A DNA stretch of 64,000 nt from Sporosarcina jiandibaonis (lineage in GTDB: Bacteria > Bacillota > Bacilli > Bacillales_A > Planococcaceae): the NCBI RefSeq assembly GCF_013184495.1, contig NZ_JAAOIY010000005.1, forward strand, positions 124,001 to 188,000. Reading direction: 5' to 3'. A program made the position numbers and the translations under genes. The notes beneath the pieces were generated by a model that saw only the letters and a program-made list of their open reading frames with translations, made no database searches and was not told the DNA's origin. This document shows, one piece after another, positions 42,100 through 53,390 of the stretch; the stretch's first letter is position 1; every line of letters begins with the position of its first letter.

Positions 42100-42362
42100 A
42101 GGGCTTTTTGGTTGGTTTGAAAAAAAGAGCGGAAAAGTCGATTATTCAAGGAACCTTAGCTAACGCAATGACTTCGAAAATAGTTCAAAACCAAAGGAAA
42201 ACCGAAAAAAATATAGAAGTAGAATGCTCGACTATAAAAGAAAAAATGAATGATGTATCTGTAAACTTAGGGGAGGCAGTGAAAGGGCAATTCGGAGATA
42301 AAGTTAGAAAATCGATTGAAATTCAATCGGAAAAAATTAATGAACTTCATGAAAAAAGATAG
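42093..42362 (+). CDS. Second small helical protein of the lipase locus
   Basis: 89 residues starting MLEGFLVGLKKRAEKSIIQG; amphipathic helices separated by a short turn near the middle, about the size of WXG100-like helical hairpins but without a clear WXG. It overlaps the preceding gene by seven bases with AGGGGG upstream. Likely partner of the lipase together with that gene; function otherwise unknown. Confidence 0.6.
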   Translation: MLEGFLVGLKKRAEKSIIQGTLANAMTSKIVQNQRKTEKNIEVECSTIKEKMNDVSVNLGEAVKGQFGDKVRKSIEIQSEKINELHEKR

Positions 42363-42374
42363 GGGGTATTAAGT

Positions 42375-42482
42375 GTGATGATTGTACTCCTCCAAACTGG
42401 ATGCTATGACGCTGCTTTAATAGAGGGAAAGGCAATAGAAGAGAAAGACGTTCTTCAAACACATTGCGTATTCCCCTCATAA
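42375..42482 (+). CDS. Short open frame ending the lipase locus
   Basis: 35 codons from GTG 42375, eight bases after AGGGGGT. It reads MMIVLLQTGCYDAALIEGKA then IEEKDVLQTHCVFPS. It may be a real peptide, or the stump of a gene lost when the adjacent segment was duplicated. No family recognised. Confidence 0.35.
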   Translation: MMIVLLQTGCYDAALIEGKAIEEKDVLQTHCVFPS

Positions 42483-42521
42483 TCTACCGGTTTATTCAAA
42501 GACAGTAGACGAAGCCTTCCA

Positions 42522-43121
42522 TTATTTGCTTTCCTCTTTCTTGACCTTCGCAGATTCAGAGTCTGTTTTTACAAAACCAAAAACATCATCTTTTCCACAA
42601 GCTAAATATAAAACCCCTAAATAACCGATCAACATGACCACATGTGTGCCAATTGGTAGTCCTTTCAAATAGCCGCTAATGATAAGATAAGACGACACTA
42701 ATATCCATATTATGCAAAATGTAATCAGAAGTCTTTTTTTCATTAACAACTCACCCATCCCAGTTAAAGTTTTATTAACATGTGCTAATCCTGATAATAT
42801 AAATCCCAAAAAGAGCAGTGAGTTAAATAACGGCAAGAATATTCCAGCAGCCCAATAAACGACTCCTAGGCCTTCTATAACTATCATGCTAGTTATAATT
42901 AATATGAAGATCGAAAAGGAACCAATTACTGCCGTTAGAATAATTCTTCCCACCAAGTATTCTCTTCCTATAAGTCCAGCTATCGTTAATCCTAAAGAGC
43001 ATATGAATGGATGAATTAGATAAGCAAACAATAAAGGAATTGGACCGTGATTGAAAAGTGCATAAATGCTCAATAGAGTTAAAAAAACAAAGAACCACAT
43101 GAAAAACTTTTTATAAGTCAT
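42522..43121 (-). CDS. Six-helix membrane protein, longer paralog
   Basis: 199 residues starting MTYKKFFMWFFVFLTLLSIY. Its first 120 residues match the 39327-39701 protein closely (PFICSLGLTIAGLIGREYLV, VYWAAGIFLPLFNSLL). It adds two more membrane helices (RLLITFCIIWILVSSYLIIS; THVVMLIGYLGVLYLACG) and a charged tail ending KVKKEESK. GGAGGG precedes the ATG. Convergent to the lipase locus; role unknown. Confidence 0.72.
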   Translation of the reverse strand: MTYKKFFMWFFVFLTLLSIYALFNHGPIPLLFAYLIHPFICSLGLTIAGLIGREYLVGRIILTAVIGSFSIFILIITSMIVIEGLGVVYWAAGIFLPLFNSLLFLGFILSGLAHVNKTLTGMGELLMKKRLLITFCIIWILVSSYLIISGYLKGLPIGTHVVMLIGYLGVLYLACGKDDVFGFVKTDSESAKVKKEESK

Positions 43122-43215
43122 TCAATCCCTCCTCATAGTGGCCAATAATTTTTCCGGAATCAGTTTGGAAATTATGCTATCTCAATCTTAGCATAATTCA
43201 TTTATCTTTTTATCT

Positions 43216-43294
43216 ACAACATTCCATAACCTGGCCTGTTTGAGGAAGACTGATTATATTGGAAATTAATTGAAACTCTAAAACAAATATAACA
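43216..43294. repeat. Dispersed repeat family C, copy 2
   Basis: CCTGTTTGAGGAAGACTGAT and AATTAATTGAAACTCTAAAA match the copy at 33111 in order and spacing. Confidence 0.6.
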
Positions 43295-43397
43295 TGGTGA
43301 ATTATAAATGAAGTTGCAATGGACTAAACAAGCATGTAGAGTATTTCAAGCATTCCAGCCAAGACGGGTGAGTCTGCTCCAAGTGTGCTTTTATTGA

Positions 43398-43450
43398 GCG
43401 CCAAAACATAATTTCCATTTCGGTTGATATAGAAATTAGGCTTTATGTTT
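43398..43450. repeat. Repeat family B, partial copy 3
   Basis: GCGCCAAAACATAATTTCC … AGAAATTAGGCTTTATG followed by eight T: the right arm matches other family B copies, the left arm is degraded. The T run suggests it still ends + strand transcripts. Confidence 0.5.
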
Positions 43451-43535
43451 TTTTTCAGTGCATGCTATAGCATAAAAACCCGCGGCGAGGGATCTGAATG
43501 GAATAGGGTACACGCTACGCGAATCCTTCTTCAAC

Positions 43536-44996
43536 TCACTGCTGAGTCGGCATTTCTTCCCACGAATAATTGGGTATGGTTGCTACCCATAACGTATCTC
43601 CCATGATATCCACATCCCAAACGACGGTATCCTCGGCATCAAACACTTTTTCAGGTTTTCCGTCCTCTTTCGTACCGATGGAATAAAGAGCTTCCCCTCT
43701 ATTTGTGATTCCGAATAATTTATCTCCTTTTTTAATAAATTTAACTACCATTTCATCAACTTGAATCTTTCTCCAATTATCCTCATGAAGATTTCGGGTC
43801 CAAATGCCGCTTTCTGTAGTAATGAATAGTCTATTATGAATCACTTTTATATCAACAGGTACATCGTGACTATTCGGCATGGTTATTTTGTTCCAGCCGT
43901 CTTTTGTCTTTTGCAAAACTTCCCATTCCTCCGTGAGTCCTAGCAAATCACCATTATCCGATATTTGAATCGCATAAAATGTTTTAGGAACTTTAGCTTT
44001 TTCCCAACTTTCCCCTTGATTCGTTGTATAATGAATAACTCCATTTGATAGCACAGCTATATGATTGTCGATTGAATAATCTACGATTTCTATCATGTGG
44101 TCTACTGAAAGAATTTTTGTTCCTTTACTTTTTGATGTAATACCTGCCCATATTTCTTTTTCGGTTGCTGCATATAATCGATCATTCATATCAAACCACG
44201 CGTGTGTTATATAATTATTAACTTGGAGTTCTGTCCATGATCCTCCATTGTTATGGCTCCACTCAAAAAAAGGTTGCTTGGTTGTACTAAATTGTGTTGG
44301 CTTTTTGTCTCCCCATACCGCTAATTTCTTGCTTCCAGCGACAACACCCGTAAGTGCCATCCCTTTTTTGGTCAGGTTATTGGTACCATTACGTATGGAT
44401 AGTAATCCACCACCGAAAGGCAACTTATGAATGGCACTGACCACTTCTCCGTTTTGGGCATTGAATGAAATCGAAGTAAAACGGTTATCTTGGTCATTTC
44501 CAAAAACTGTTAGAATGGGCTTTCCATCAATACTATCTAGTGTAAAGTTATAGCCCGTTGCCCAATCCTTTCCTTGTTGAAGTCCATAGATATCCTTTGC
44601 TAGTCGGAGAACATCAGGGCTATCCAACTTAATTTCATCGTAGGGTATTATTGGACCCGGAGTTTGCTTGCTCGGACTAAACACGGTAATTTTCTTTTCT
44701 GAGATACCAATTAGTACATAATCATCTGTACCTGGAACGATAAAGATCATGAACCATTTAAAGCGTTTTCCTGTTTCTCCTCTCGAACCTCCCATCGTTT
44801 CATCCACACTGTTTACACTTGTAAGTGTTGCGTTTACGTTCCATTCTTTTGCACGCTGCAATCCAATGTCAATCGCTTCTTTTAGCGTAGTTTCACCTTC
44901 TGAAGCGATTCCTTCATGACTCATCAAATTTACAAAAACTAAAAAAATAATTAATAAAACAGAGATTTTTTTAAAGAAAATCAAAATTACCACCAT
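43536..44996 (-). CDS. Exported protein with beta-propeller-like C-terminus
   Basis: About 480 residues. An N-terminal hydrophobic segment (KKISVLLIIFLVFVNLMS) is a signal peptide or anchor. Residues about 35-205 look like PepSY-type units (TLKEAIDIGLQRAKEWN; PGPIIPYDEIKLDSPDVLRL; ISFNAQNGEVVSAIHKLPFG). From about 225 on, repeated short blades with 'S-x-N-x-G-x-[ST]-W' (HNNGGSWTEL, TTNQGESWEKAK) mark BNR/sialidase-type propeller repeats. No catalytic residues are evident. The start is unsure: ATG 44996 or a TTG four codons in, after GGTGG. It probably functions as a surface-sensing or binding protein. Confidence 0.7.
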   Translation of the reverse strand: MVVILIFFKKISVLLIIFLVFVNLMSHEGIASEGETTLKEAIDIGLQRAKEWNVNATLTSVNSVDETMGGSRGETGKRFKWFMIFIVPGTDDYVLIGISEKKITVFSPSKQTPGPIIPYDEIKLDSPDVLRLAKDIYGLQQGKDWATGYNFTLDSIDGKPILTVFGNDQDNRFTSISFNAQNGEVVSAIHKLPFGGGLLSIRNGTNNLTKKGMALTGVVAGSKKLAVWGDKKPTQFSTTKQPFFEWSHNNGGSWTELQVNNYITHAWFDMNDRLYAATEKEIWAGITSKSKGTKILSVDHMIEIVDYSIDNHIAVLSNGVIHYTTNQGESWEKAKVPKTFYAIQISDNGDLLGLTEEWEVLQKTKDGWNKITMPNSHDVPVDIKVIHNRLFITTESGIWTRNLHEDNWRKIQVDEMVVKFIKKGDKLFGITNRGEALYSIGTKEDGKPEKVFDAEDTVVWDVDIMGDTLWVATIPNYSWEEMPTQQ

Positions 44997-45187
44997 CCTA
45001 TGAGTAATACGCTTTTTTAGGATGGAGTAAATCCTTCGTTATATACCTTCTTCTTATATCGAAGAATCCTAATTGCACTAACCGAGCAATTGCTTTGAAT
45101 TTTTAACGTTGTGCTACAATATACTCAAGATTATGGGGCATTATCAGACTATCGATAAAAAGAAATCTTTTGAAAGGAAGGAGCTAT

Positions 45188-46631
45188 ATGATTCAAACAA
45201 AAAAAGATGTCGTTCGATTTGAAAGGGATTTGAAAAAAAATCCAAAATGAACTTGAAAGTTTTACAGAAGACCGCTTCGATGAAAAAATCAAAGAAAGCT
45301 GGGAACAGTTAAGGTTTATTGCAGCAAGAGAACGTTTAAAAACAATGCCGGTCGACACGATTTCGACCTTGGAAAAAGGCATGCCCATTAATAGTTTAGT
45401 CCATCACGGTTTCAAGACGATTTATGACATACGAAATGAGAGTATAGAAGATTTAAGAATGATAGATGATATTGGCCCAGTAAGTGCACAGGCGATTTTT
45501 GAAGCGACATCGAAAATCATCACCTCTGTTTATAAAGAAGCGACACCTAAAATAAACCCTTATCATTTATCAACAGATGATTTAGCATTGTTGGAAAGCA
45601 TTTATCGGAAATGGAAGCTCACTGACGCAGTACAAGTTTTGAAAGAAGCGATTGAAACGTTAAGTCAACAAGTTGGAACTGACATTCAAATTGCAAAGCG
45701 GAAAAAAGGTTTTTTAGGAGGTCTATTCCAATCAAGAGCTGAGAAAGAGCATGTGGAACTTACATTAAGGGAATTAAATCAAGAAGCGCATCAAGCAACT
45801 TTGCGTAAAGTGAAAAAGCAGCTCATACATATACATCAATTTGCAGTTGACCAGGAACAACTCAAGAAGCATTTCATCGAAAAAAACGCGGCCTATTATA
45901 CTGAAATCGAAAAAGTAATTGGTTTCGATGCTACTGCGATAGCGGAAGATTTACCGAATGAAATTATCGAGGAGATTCAAGCGTTTCCTTTAGATACAAC
46001 GGGGCTGAAAGTAGATTTACGGTACTACCAAACGTTCGGGGCGAAATATGCCTTGTATTATAAACGCACTTTACTCGGCGATGAAATGGGGCTGGGGAAA
46101 ACGATTCAAGCATTGGCGCTGATCAATCATTTATTCCAAAATGATGGGGGGTATTCAATCGTTGTTTGTCCTTTAAGCGTGTTGGTGAATTGGAAACGAG
46201 AAATTCACCAACATTCAAATTTAAATGCATTCATTTTCCATGGCAATCAACGTGCATCAGCCTTTACGAAATGGCAAGAAGAAAAAAGCCAGATTACCGC
46301 GGGAGGTGTCGGTTTAAATATCCAAGCGGCCAACATCGTCATCTTATGTGAACCGCAGTGGAAGCCTTCGATTGAAGAACAAGCGATCAGCCGTGCATAT
46401 CGTATGGGGCAGTCACGGAATGTCGTCGTTTATCGGCTACTGACAGAGGACAGTATCGACGTGAGTATGCTAGAGTTGCTAGGCCAAAATGCAGGTTTGT
46501 TTGATCTGTATGCGAGAGAGTCTGAAGTCGGGTCGCTCGCTTTAAATGACTACGGGGAAGGCGAAGATGAATCACTTAAGCAGAAAGTGTTGCAGCTTGA
46601 GAAGGAACGGTTGAAGGAGAAGGTTGGGTGA
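45188..46631 (+). pseudogene. SNF2-family DNA helicase, frameshifted and internally deleted
   Basis: The original start is ATG 45188 behind AAGGAG (MIQTKKDVVRFERDLKK). A run of eight A at 45233-45240 breaks the frame, and the long frame reopens as IQNELESFTEDRFDEKIKES, formally from 45345. A helix-hairpin-helix region (LRMIDDIGPVSAQAIFEA) and motif I (GDEMGLGKT) are intact. After FHGNQRASAFTKWQEEKSQ the sequence jumps to motif V (TAGGVGLNIQAAN) and VI (QAISRAYRMGQSRNVVVYRL). Motif II (DEAH/DEGH), motif III and the start of the second RecA domain are missing, so ATPase function is lost. It heads the defence island. Confidence 0.85.
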
Positions 46632-47525
46632 GAAATTGTTCGTGGTTACTTTATAGGTTATGCCAGGTAATGAGTGAGTACTCGTTAACTTTTTTAGGGA
46701 AAATAAAAGAGTCTATTAATCATGAAGGAGTACCTAACCGTTTGAAAAAACCAGGGAATTGTTGATAAAGAAGTAGAATTTAAAAAAGACTAATAAAAGA
46801 AATATATACGTTAGGAAAATAAAAAATAGTGACCTTTGTGTTTTACTTTATGAAATTGTAAAGGATTTGGAATATGTTTACGCGAATTAATAACCATAGC
46901 AGCTTATTATTGTGGTAAAATGAGACTATATACACAAGCTTCTAATATTAAGGGTTGTACATGAACAATCAAACTTATTTCACTTAATTTCTTGAACCAT
47001 TCTCAAAAAGAACTTGCATAAGTTGCAACATTAACTTGAAAATAGTATCTTCTCTAGTCCACTCACGCTGTTAACACACGCAAAATTATTCGTTGAAAAA
47101 ATATTGCAACAAGTCATTAGCGCAGCGGATTTACCGGAAAATTCATGGACAAAAGCTTGATCTACTAAACGAAAATGAATATTTAACATCTGGAAGTGCT
47201 ATTCCTATTCTGCGAAGCCGACAATATCGTTGTTATAGAAAAGTTGTCTAAAATTCCCTCCAAAGCTGAAATATTTACAGGAAGTCTAGCCTACTTAGAC
47301 AATTAAATAATGATGAGATTGAAATGGTAGACAATTGCCACAAGAAATTATCATATTGGCTAAGTACGAAAATGTTGAAGTTGTGACCAAGGAGAAGGTA
47401 TTTGAGCAGTTGAAAGAGAAGCAGAAGGAAACGAGTTTATGAGTGTAGAAAGCAGTCGCTAAACATAGTCTGTTTAATTACATTCATAATTCATATTAGT
47501 ATATAAAAAGAAAGAGGGTTTTATC
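46632..47525. other. About 0.9 kb of decayed sequence before hsdM
   Basis: No intact gene. Short coding-like stretches remain, for example KLFVEKILQQVISAADLPEN (about 47085-47145) and PQEIIILAKYENVEVVTKEK (about 47337-47400) with a helical tail ending at TGA 47442, in frames broken by stops. I cannot name the source genes. AAAGAGGG at 47509 serves hsdM, and a TATATAAA -10-like box lies near 47499. Confidence 0.45.
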
Positions 47526-49046
47526 ATGTCAACAGCAAACGTTGGTTTTGAAGAGAATTTATGGCTTATGGCGGACAAACTTCGTGGAAGTATGGACGCA
47601 TCGGAATATAAGAATGTAGTATTGGGACTTCTATTCTTGAAATATGTATCGGATTCATTTGAAGAAAAGTTTGCGGAACTGCAAGAAGATGAATGGGCAG
47701 ATCCGGAAGATAAAGATGAATATCTAGCGGAAAATATTTTCTGGGTGCCGAAAGAAGCACGTTGGACTTTCATCAAAGAAAACGCAAAAAAACCTGAAGT
47801 TGGACAAATCATTGATAGTGCGATGATTGCAATTGAAAAGGAAAACGAATCACTGCGGGGTGTACTGCCAAAAGATTATGCACGACCTGCGCTTGATAAA
47901 ACAAGACTTGGTGAAACGATTGACCTATTTTCATTTAAAGTAGGCGACAAAGAGAGTCGTGCACAAGATGTCCTTGGACGTGTCTATGAATATTTCCTTG
48001 GTAAATTTGCAAGTGCAGAAGGTAAAAATGGTGGAGAATTCTATACACCAAGTTCTGTTGTAAAACTACTTGTTCAAATGCTAGAACCGTATAAAGGTCG
48101 TGTCTATGATCCTTGTTGTGGATCAGGGGGCATGTTTGTTCAAAGCGAAAAATTCGTAGAAGAACATCAAGGAAAACTTGGAGACATAGCAGTATACGGA
48201 CAAGAATCAAACCCAACAACTTGGAAACTAGCAAAAATGAATCTTGCGATACGTGGAATTGATGGCAATATTGGAGACCATAACGCTGATACATTTCACA
48301 ATGACCTCCATAAAGGCTTAAAAGCCGACTATATCATCGCAAATCCTCCATTTAACATTAGCGATTGGGGCGGGGAAAAATTACGCGAAGATGTTCGTTG
48401 GCAATACGGGACCCCACCAGTCGGAAATGCGAACTACGCTTGGATTCAACATATGGTATCGAAGCTTGCACCATCAGGAACTGCAGGATTTGTACTTGCA
48501 AACGGTTCGATGTCTACGAGCACAATAGCAGAGTTAGAAATCCGTAAAAATTTAATAGAGCAAGATTTAGTAGAATGTATTGTTACATTGCCGGGTCAAT
48601 TATTTTATTCAACCGCAATTCCAGTTTGTATTTGGTTTGTTACACGTAATAAGGCGAAAAATAGTGAAAAGGAACGCAAAGGTGAAATCCTTTTTATTGA
48701 TGCAAGAAAAATCGGTTCAATGTCAACACGTACATTAAAAGAATTTTCCTCTGAAGATATAAATAAGATTGCTGATGTGTACCATGCTTGGCTAGGAACA
48801 AATAATCAAGTATACAAAGATATTGCTGGTTTCTGTAAAGTTGCCAAATTAGAAGAAGTGCGTGAACATGAATATATTTTGACGCCAGGACGATATGTAG
48901 GACTTGAAGAAGTCGAAGAAGATAGCGAACCATTTGAGGATAAAATGGAGCGAATAACTAGCGAACTAGCTGAACAATTCACCAAGTCGAAAAGGTTGGA
49001 AAACCAAATCCGTGGAGCTTTGGAGGGTATTGGTTATGGGGTTTAA
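47526..49046 (+). CDS. hsdM: Type I restriction-modification methyltransferase subunit HsdM
   Basis: 506 residues. It methylates adenine within the sequence recognised by HsdS, in an M2S or R2M2S complex. An N-terminal helical domain ([20 protein letters not shown]) is followed by the SAM-binding motif [11 protein letters not shown] (about 196-204) and the catalytic motif IV NPPF (273-276). [15 protein letters not shown] is the usual linker motif. Intact and of normal length. AAAGAGGG precedes the ATG. The hsdS start lies 11 bases inside its end. Confidence 0.95.
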   Translation: MSTANVGFEENLWLMADKLRGSMDASEYKNVVLGLLFLKYVSDSFEEKFAELQEDEWADPEDKDEYLAENIFWVPKEARWTFIKENAKKPEVGQIIDSAMIAIEKENESLRGVLPKDYARPALDKTRLGETIDLFSFKVGDKESRAQDVLGRVYEYFLGKFASAEGKNGGEFYTPSSVVKLLVQMLEPYKGRVYDPCCGSGGMFVQSEKFVEEHQGKLGDIAVYGQESNPTTWKLAKMNLAIRGIDGNIGDHNADTFHNDLHKGLKADYIIANPPFNISDWGGEKLREDVRWQYGTPPVGNANYAWIQHMVSKLAPSGTAGFVLANGSMSTSTIAELEIRKNLIEQDLVECIVTLPGQLFYSTAIPVCIWFVTRNKAKNSEKERKGEILFIDARKIGSMSTRTLKEFSSEDINKIADVYHAWLGTNNQVYKDIAGFCKVAKLEEVREHEYILTPGRYVGLEEVEEDSEPFEDKMERITSELAEQFTKSKRLENQIRGALEGIGYGV

Positions 49047-50253
49047 ATTAATTGATTACGCTTTGCATGAAGTTTTAACAATTAAATATGGGAAGAATCA
49101 AAAAAAAGTTTTGGATGAACAGGGCAAGTATCCTATTTTGGGAACTGGCGGAATAATGGGGTATGCGAATCAATTTTTATATGATAAACCATCGGTGTTG
49201 ATTGGACGTAAGGGCAGTATAAGAAAAGTAAGGTTTATCGATCGACCATTTTGGACTGTTGATACGTTATTTTATTCGGAAGTAAATGAAGAAATTGTTT
49301 ATCCAAAATTTATTTATTATTATTTATCCCAAATTGATTTTGAACATTATAATGAAGGAACAACTATTCCAAGTTTAAGAACTGAAACATTAAATAGAAT
49401 TTCAATTTCGTTACCGTCTAAACCTGATCAAAGAAAAATTTTAAATACAATAAACCCAATAGAAGAAAAAATAAATGTAAATGAAAAAATTATATCTAAC
49501 CTTGAACAACTCGCCCAAACACTTTACAAACGTTGGTTTGTCGATTTTGAGTTTCCAAATGAAAACGGTGAACCCTACAAATCGAGTGGTGGTGAAATGG
49601 TCGATAGCGAGTTGGGGAAGATACCTAGTAATTGGGAAATTAAGGCTATAGAAGAATTAATAAATGTGATTGATAACAGAGGAAAGACCCCTCCACAAGT
49701 AAAAAATAATACAAAGTATCCAATTATTGATGTCAAAGGCCTTTCTGGTACATCTAGAATTATTGATTTCAATAACTGTCTGAAACACGTGAATAGAGAA
49801 ACTTACGAAAATTGGTTTAGAAATGGACATCCAGAAGAGTACGATATATTATTTTCAACTGTAGGCAGTATAGGCTCAATAAAGTTATTTTATGGTAAAG
49901 TAGGGTGTATTGCACAAAATGTAGTAGCATTACGTTCGAAAAATATAAGTCCTTTTTATCTCTATCAATATATTGATAGAGAACAAGAAAGAATTAAAAC
50001 ATACGATATTGGTTCAGTACAGCCGAGCATTAAAATAACGCATTTTATTAAAAAGAAAATATTGATTCCGAGTTATAATATTGAAAAGGAATTTCATGAA
50101 GTAATTGAGACAATATCCCATAAAATTTACTCTCTAACCAAAGAAATCAGAGAGCTAGGAGAATTAAGAGACACGCTACTTCCAAAACTTCTTACCGGAG
50201 AAATCGAATTGCCGGAGGAAATCGAGGTGACTGAAGATGTACCAATTTCATGA
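49036..50253 (+). CDS. hsdS: Type I restriction specificity subunit HsdS
   Basis: 405 residues from ATG 49036, chosen because GGAGG lies nine bases upstream (the frame opens at 49012). Two target-recognition domains are present. The first is [16 protein letters not shown]…[20 protein letters not shown], ending in central conserved helices ([20 protein letters not shown]). The second is [20 protein letters not shown]…[13 protein letters not shown], ending [20 protein letters not shown]. This is a full two-domain HsdS that reads a bipartite DNA target. Stop overlaps hsdR by 17 bases. Confidence 0.93.
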   Translation: MGFKLIDYALHEVLTIKYGKNQKKVLDEQGKYPILGTGGIMGYANQFLYDKPSVLIGRKGSIRKVRFIDRPFWTVDTLFYSEVNEEIVYPKFIYYYLSQIDFEHYNEGTTIPSLRTETLNRISISLPSKPDQRKILNTINPIEEKINVNEKIISNLEQLAQTLYKRWFVDFEFPNENGEPYKSSGGEMVDSELGKIPSNWEIKAIEELINVIDNRGKTPPQVKNNTKYPIIDVKGLSGTSRIIDFNNCLKHVNRETYENWFRNGHPEEYDILFSTVGSIGSIKLFYGKVGCIAQNVVALRSKNISPFYLYQYIDREQERIKTYDIGSVQPSIKITHFIKKKILIPSYNIEKEFHEVIETISHKIYSLTKEIRELGELRDTLLPKLLTGEIELPEEIEVTEDVPIS

Positions 50254-53200
50254 GAATGATCTTGAACAAGCAACGCTTGAATGGCTTGAAAGTCTAGGGT
50301 ACGAGACTGATAGTGGACCGAATATTGCTGTGGACGGGGAATCGCCTGAACGGGATAGTTACTCCAAGGTAATGTTGAATGGGCGACTTGAAGATGCGCT
50401 CATGCGAATTAATCAAGGGGTTACAATGGAGTCTATTAAGCGTGCAGTGCAGTTGGTGACGATGGCTGAGTCTCCAAACTTAATTGTAAACAACCGAACT
50501 TTTCAAAAGTACGTGACGGATGGCATTGATGTTGAAGTTCGAACGGCCGATGGACGAAACACTGTGGAAAAGTTGTGGTTATTTGATTTCGATAATCCGG
50601 AAAACAACGACTTTTTCGCGGTGAATCAGTTCACCGTTATAGAAGGAAATAACAATAAACGTCCAGATGTCGTTGTGTTTGTGAATGGTTTGCCACTTGT
50701 AGTTATTGAACTCAAAAACTCGACGGATGAACAAGTGGGAATTTCAGAAGCATACCATCAGCTGCAAACATACAAATCAACGATTCCCTCATTATTTCAA
50801 TTCAACGTTTTTTTAGTAACGAGTGATGGAGTGAATGCACGAGCAGGCTCACTTACAGCAGATGAAGAACGGTTTATGATGTGGCGAACGATGGATGGTA
50901 AGACTATTGCGCCTTCCACCGTCCCGCAATTAGAAGTGCTTCTGCAAGGGATGTTTAAACCGGCAGTACTACTAGACTTATTGCGCCATTTCATCGTTTT
51001 TCAAACAGATGGTGAGAAGACTTTCAAAATTCTTGCGGCATACCATCAATATTACGCTGTCAATAAAGCAGTAGAAGAGGCAAAACGGGCAGCAGCTGAA
51101 ACGGGTGACCGAAAAATCGGTGTTATTTGGCATACGCAAGGATCGGGGAAAAGTTTGTCGATGGTTTTTTACACCGGAAAGCTTGTCCTTGAAATGAATA
51201 ATCCGACAATCGTGGTGTTAACAGATCGTAACGATTTGGACGATCAGTTGTTTAACACGTTTTCGATTTCAAGTGATTTATTGCGTCAAACGCCCAGGCA
51301 GGCAGACAGCCGAAGTGATTTGAAAAAGTTGTTGGCTGTTGAAGCGGGTGGTATCATTTTTACAACGATGCAGAAATTCGCTCCTGAAGAAGGGTTAACC
51401 CACATGGACGCCTTAACAACACGTCGCAATGTCATTGTCATGGCGGATGAAGCGCATCGTACCCAATATGGCTTCCAAGCGCAAGTGACGACAACAGATG
51501 ACGATGTCGCTACGAAATATGGCTATGCCAAATATATGCGTGATGCGTTGCCGAATGCTTCATTCATCGGGTTTACAGGGACGCCAGTTGAAGCATCCGA
51601 TAAAAATACACCAGCTGTTTTTGGAGATTATATTGATATTTACGATATGACACAAGCAGTTGAAGACGGTTCGACAGTTAAAATTTATTATGAAAGTCGC
51701 ATTATTAAACTTGATTTACCAGAAGGGCTAGATATTGACACAGAGTACGATGAAATTACTGAATTCCAAGAGGAGGCCGACAGAGAACGTTTGAAGTCTA
51801 AATGGTCACGTCTTGAAGCACTTGCTGGCGCAGAGCAACGAATCCAAAGATTAGCAGCAGATATGGTAAATCATTTTGAAGCAAGACAGGATGCCATGTT
51901 TGGAAAATCAATGATTGTAGTGATGAGTCGGCGAATTGCAATTGATTTGTACCAAGAAATTGTGAAACTCCGTCCGGATTGGCATTCAGATGACGATGAT
52001 AAGGGTGTTATTAAAATCATCATGACGGGAACATCTAGTGATCCAGAACATTGGCAACAGTTCATCGGTAATAAAAAACGTCGAGATCATCTTGCAAGAA
52101 GAATGAAAGACGTCAAGGATGAATTAAAAATTGTTATCGTTCGTGATATGTGGCTGACTGGATTCGATGTGCCATCCTTGCATACTATGTATATCGATAA
52201 ACCAATGCGTGGACATAACTTGATGCAGGCGATTGCGCGAGTAAACCGTGTATTCCGGGACAAGCCTGGTGGATTAATAGTTGACTATATTGGCATTGCA
52301 GACAGTTTAAAAGAAGCACTGAAGCAATATACCGACAGTGATCGAAGCAATACCGGAATCGATACTTCACTCGCAGTTGATATTATGTTAGAGAAATTCG
52401 AAATCATACAAGATATGCTTTACAAGCATACGTATGATAATTTTCATTCAGAGAAAGCAACAGACAGAATGAAAGCTATCACAGAAACAATGGATTTTAT
52501 TATCGGTCTTGGGGAAGAAGAAAAGAAGCGATTCATGCAAGTTGTTACGGAACTGTCGAAAGCATTTGCACTCTGTGCGACTGAATCAGAAGCGCAGGAA
52601 TTAAATGCAGAAATTGGTTTCTTTAAAGCAGTTAAAGCGGGGATTGTGAAATTGATTCCAACAGAAGGTACGAAGAAAACTTCTTCCCAAATCGATGCGC
52701 AGCTGAACCAACTTATTTCTAAATCCGTCATTTCTGATGAAGTCGTTGATATTTATTCATCACTCGGACTGGAAAATCCAGACATTTCAATTCTTTCAGA
52801 CGAATTTTTAGCTGAAGTAAAAGCATTACCACAGAAAAACTTAGCAGTTGAACTGCTAAATCGTTTATTGCAAGGAAAAGTAAAAAACGTGCAACGCACA
52901 AACTTAGTAAAGGCTCAAAAGTTCACTGACATGTTAAATAACGCCATTAACAAATACAACAAACGTGCAATTGAAACATCAAAGGTTATAGAGGAACTAA
53001 TTGCACTTGCAAAAGAGATGAATGACTCCTACAAAGCTGGTGAAGAAACTGGCATGATCAAAGAAGAAGTAGCATTCTATGACGCGCTTTCCTCTCATGA
53101 AACAGCGGAACAAGTTCTCGGTGATGATATCCTAAAAGTAATCGCGCATGAGCTAACAAAAGCAATCAAAGAAAACATGAGCATTGACTGGAACTTACGT

Positions 53201-53332
53201 GAATCCGCGAGAGCGAAAATGCGAATTACTGTTCGAAGACTGTTGAAAAAATATGGCTATCCACCTGATTTGCAAAAGTTAGCGGTAGAGACGGTTGTGA
53301 AACAGGCTGAGTTGATGGCTGAGAATATATAA
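50237..53332 (+). CDS. hsdR: Type I restriction endonuclease subunit HsdR
   Basis: 1031 residues, a normal length. The N-terminal PD-(D/E)XK nuclease shows Asp144 (KRPDVVVFV) and Glu158-x-Lys160 (VVIELKNST). The motor domain has Walker A in [21 protein letters not shown] in [12 protein letters not shown], motif III FTGTP and motif [18 protein letters not shown]. The C-terminal helical domain that docks to HsdM follows. It translocates DNA and cuts at a distance when sites are unmethylated. Genes are in the order M-S-R with overlaps and form one operon closed by a terminator. Confidence 0.95.
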   Translation: MYQFHENDLEQATLEWLESLGYETDSGPNIAVDGESPERDSYSKVMLNGRLEDALMRINQGVTMESIKRAVQLVTMAESPNLIVNNRTFQKYVTDGIDVEVRTADGRNTVEKLWLFDFDNPENNDFFAVNQFTVIEGNNNKRPDVVVFVNGLPLVVIELKNSTDEQVGISEAYHQLQTYKSTIPSLFQFNVFLVTSDGVNARAGSLTADEERFMMWRTMDGKTIAPSTVPQLEVLLQGMFKPAVLLDLLRHFIVFQTDGEKTFKILAAYHQYYAVNKAVEEAKRAAAETGDRKIGVIWHTQGSGKSLSMVFYTGKLVLEMNNPTIVVLTDRNDLDDQLFNTFSISSDLLRQTPRQADSRSDLKKLLAVEAGGIIFTTMQKFAPEEGLTHMDALTTRRNVIVMADEAHRTQYGFQAQVTTTDDDVATKYGYAKYMRDALPNASFIGFTGTPVEASDKNTPAVFGDYIDIYDMTQAVEDGSTVKIYYESRIIKLDLPEGLDIDTEYDEITEFQEEADRERLKSKWSRLEALAGAEQRIQRLAADMVNHFEARQDAMFGKSMIVVMSRRIAIDLYQEIVKLRPDWHSDDDDKGVIKIIMTGTSSDPEHWQQFIGNKKRRDHLARRMKDVKDELKIVIVRDMWLTGFDVPSLHTMYIDKPMRGHNLMQAIARVNRVFRDKPGGLIVDYIGIADSLKEALKQYTDSDRSNTGIDTSLAVDIMLEKFEIIQDMLYKHTYDNFHSEKATDRMKAITETMDFIIGLGEEEKKRFMQVVTELSKAFALCATESEAQELNAEIGFFKAVKAGIVKLIPTEGTKKTSSQIDAQLNQLISKSVISDEVVDIYSSLGLENPDISILSDEFLAEVKALPQKNLAVELLNRLLQGKVKNVQRTNLVKAQKFTDMLNNAINKYNKRAIETSKVIEELIALAKEMNDSYKAGEETGMIKEEVAFYDALSSHETAEQVLGDDILKVIAHELTKAIKENMSIDWNLRESARAKMRITVRRLLKKYGYPPDLQKLAVETVVKQAELMAENI

Positions 53333-53347
53333 AATAAACTTTTGGAT

Positions 53348-53390
53348 CCCCTTTTATGTTTAGATTTTAATCTATCATGAAGGGGTTTTG
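53348..53390 (+). terminator. Terminator of the hsdMSR operon
   Basis: CCCCTT/AAGGGG with inner TTAGATT/AATCTA pairing, followed by TTTTGTTTAAT. Confidence 0.75.

Larger units (their letters stand above)
43122..43535. other. Intergenic with repeat debris
   Basis: The first about 80 bases match the upstream part of the paralog at 39701. A family C copy is at 43216-43294 and a partial family B unit at 43398-43447. No gene seen. Confidence 0.55.

Noticed and set aside
43536..44996. Sialidase
   Set aside because: Only BNR-like blade motifs are present; no Arg triad or FRIP motif of sialidases can be seen.
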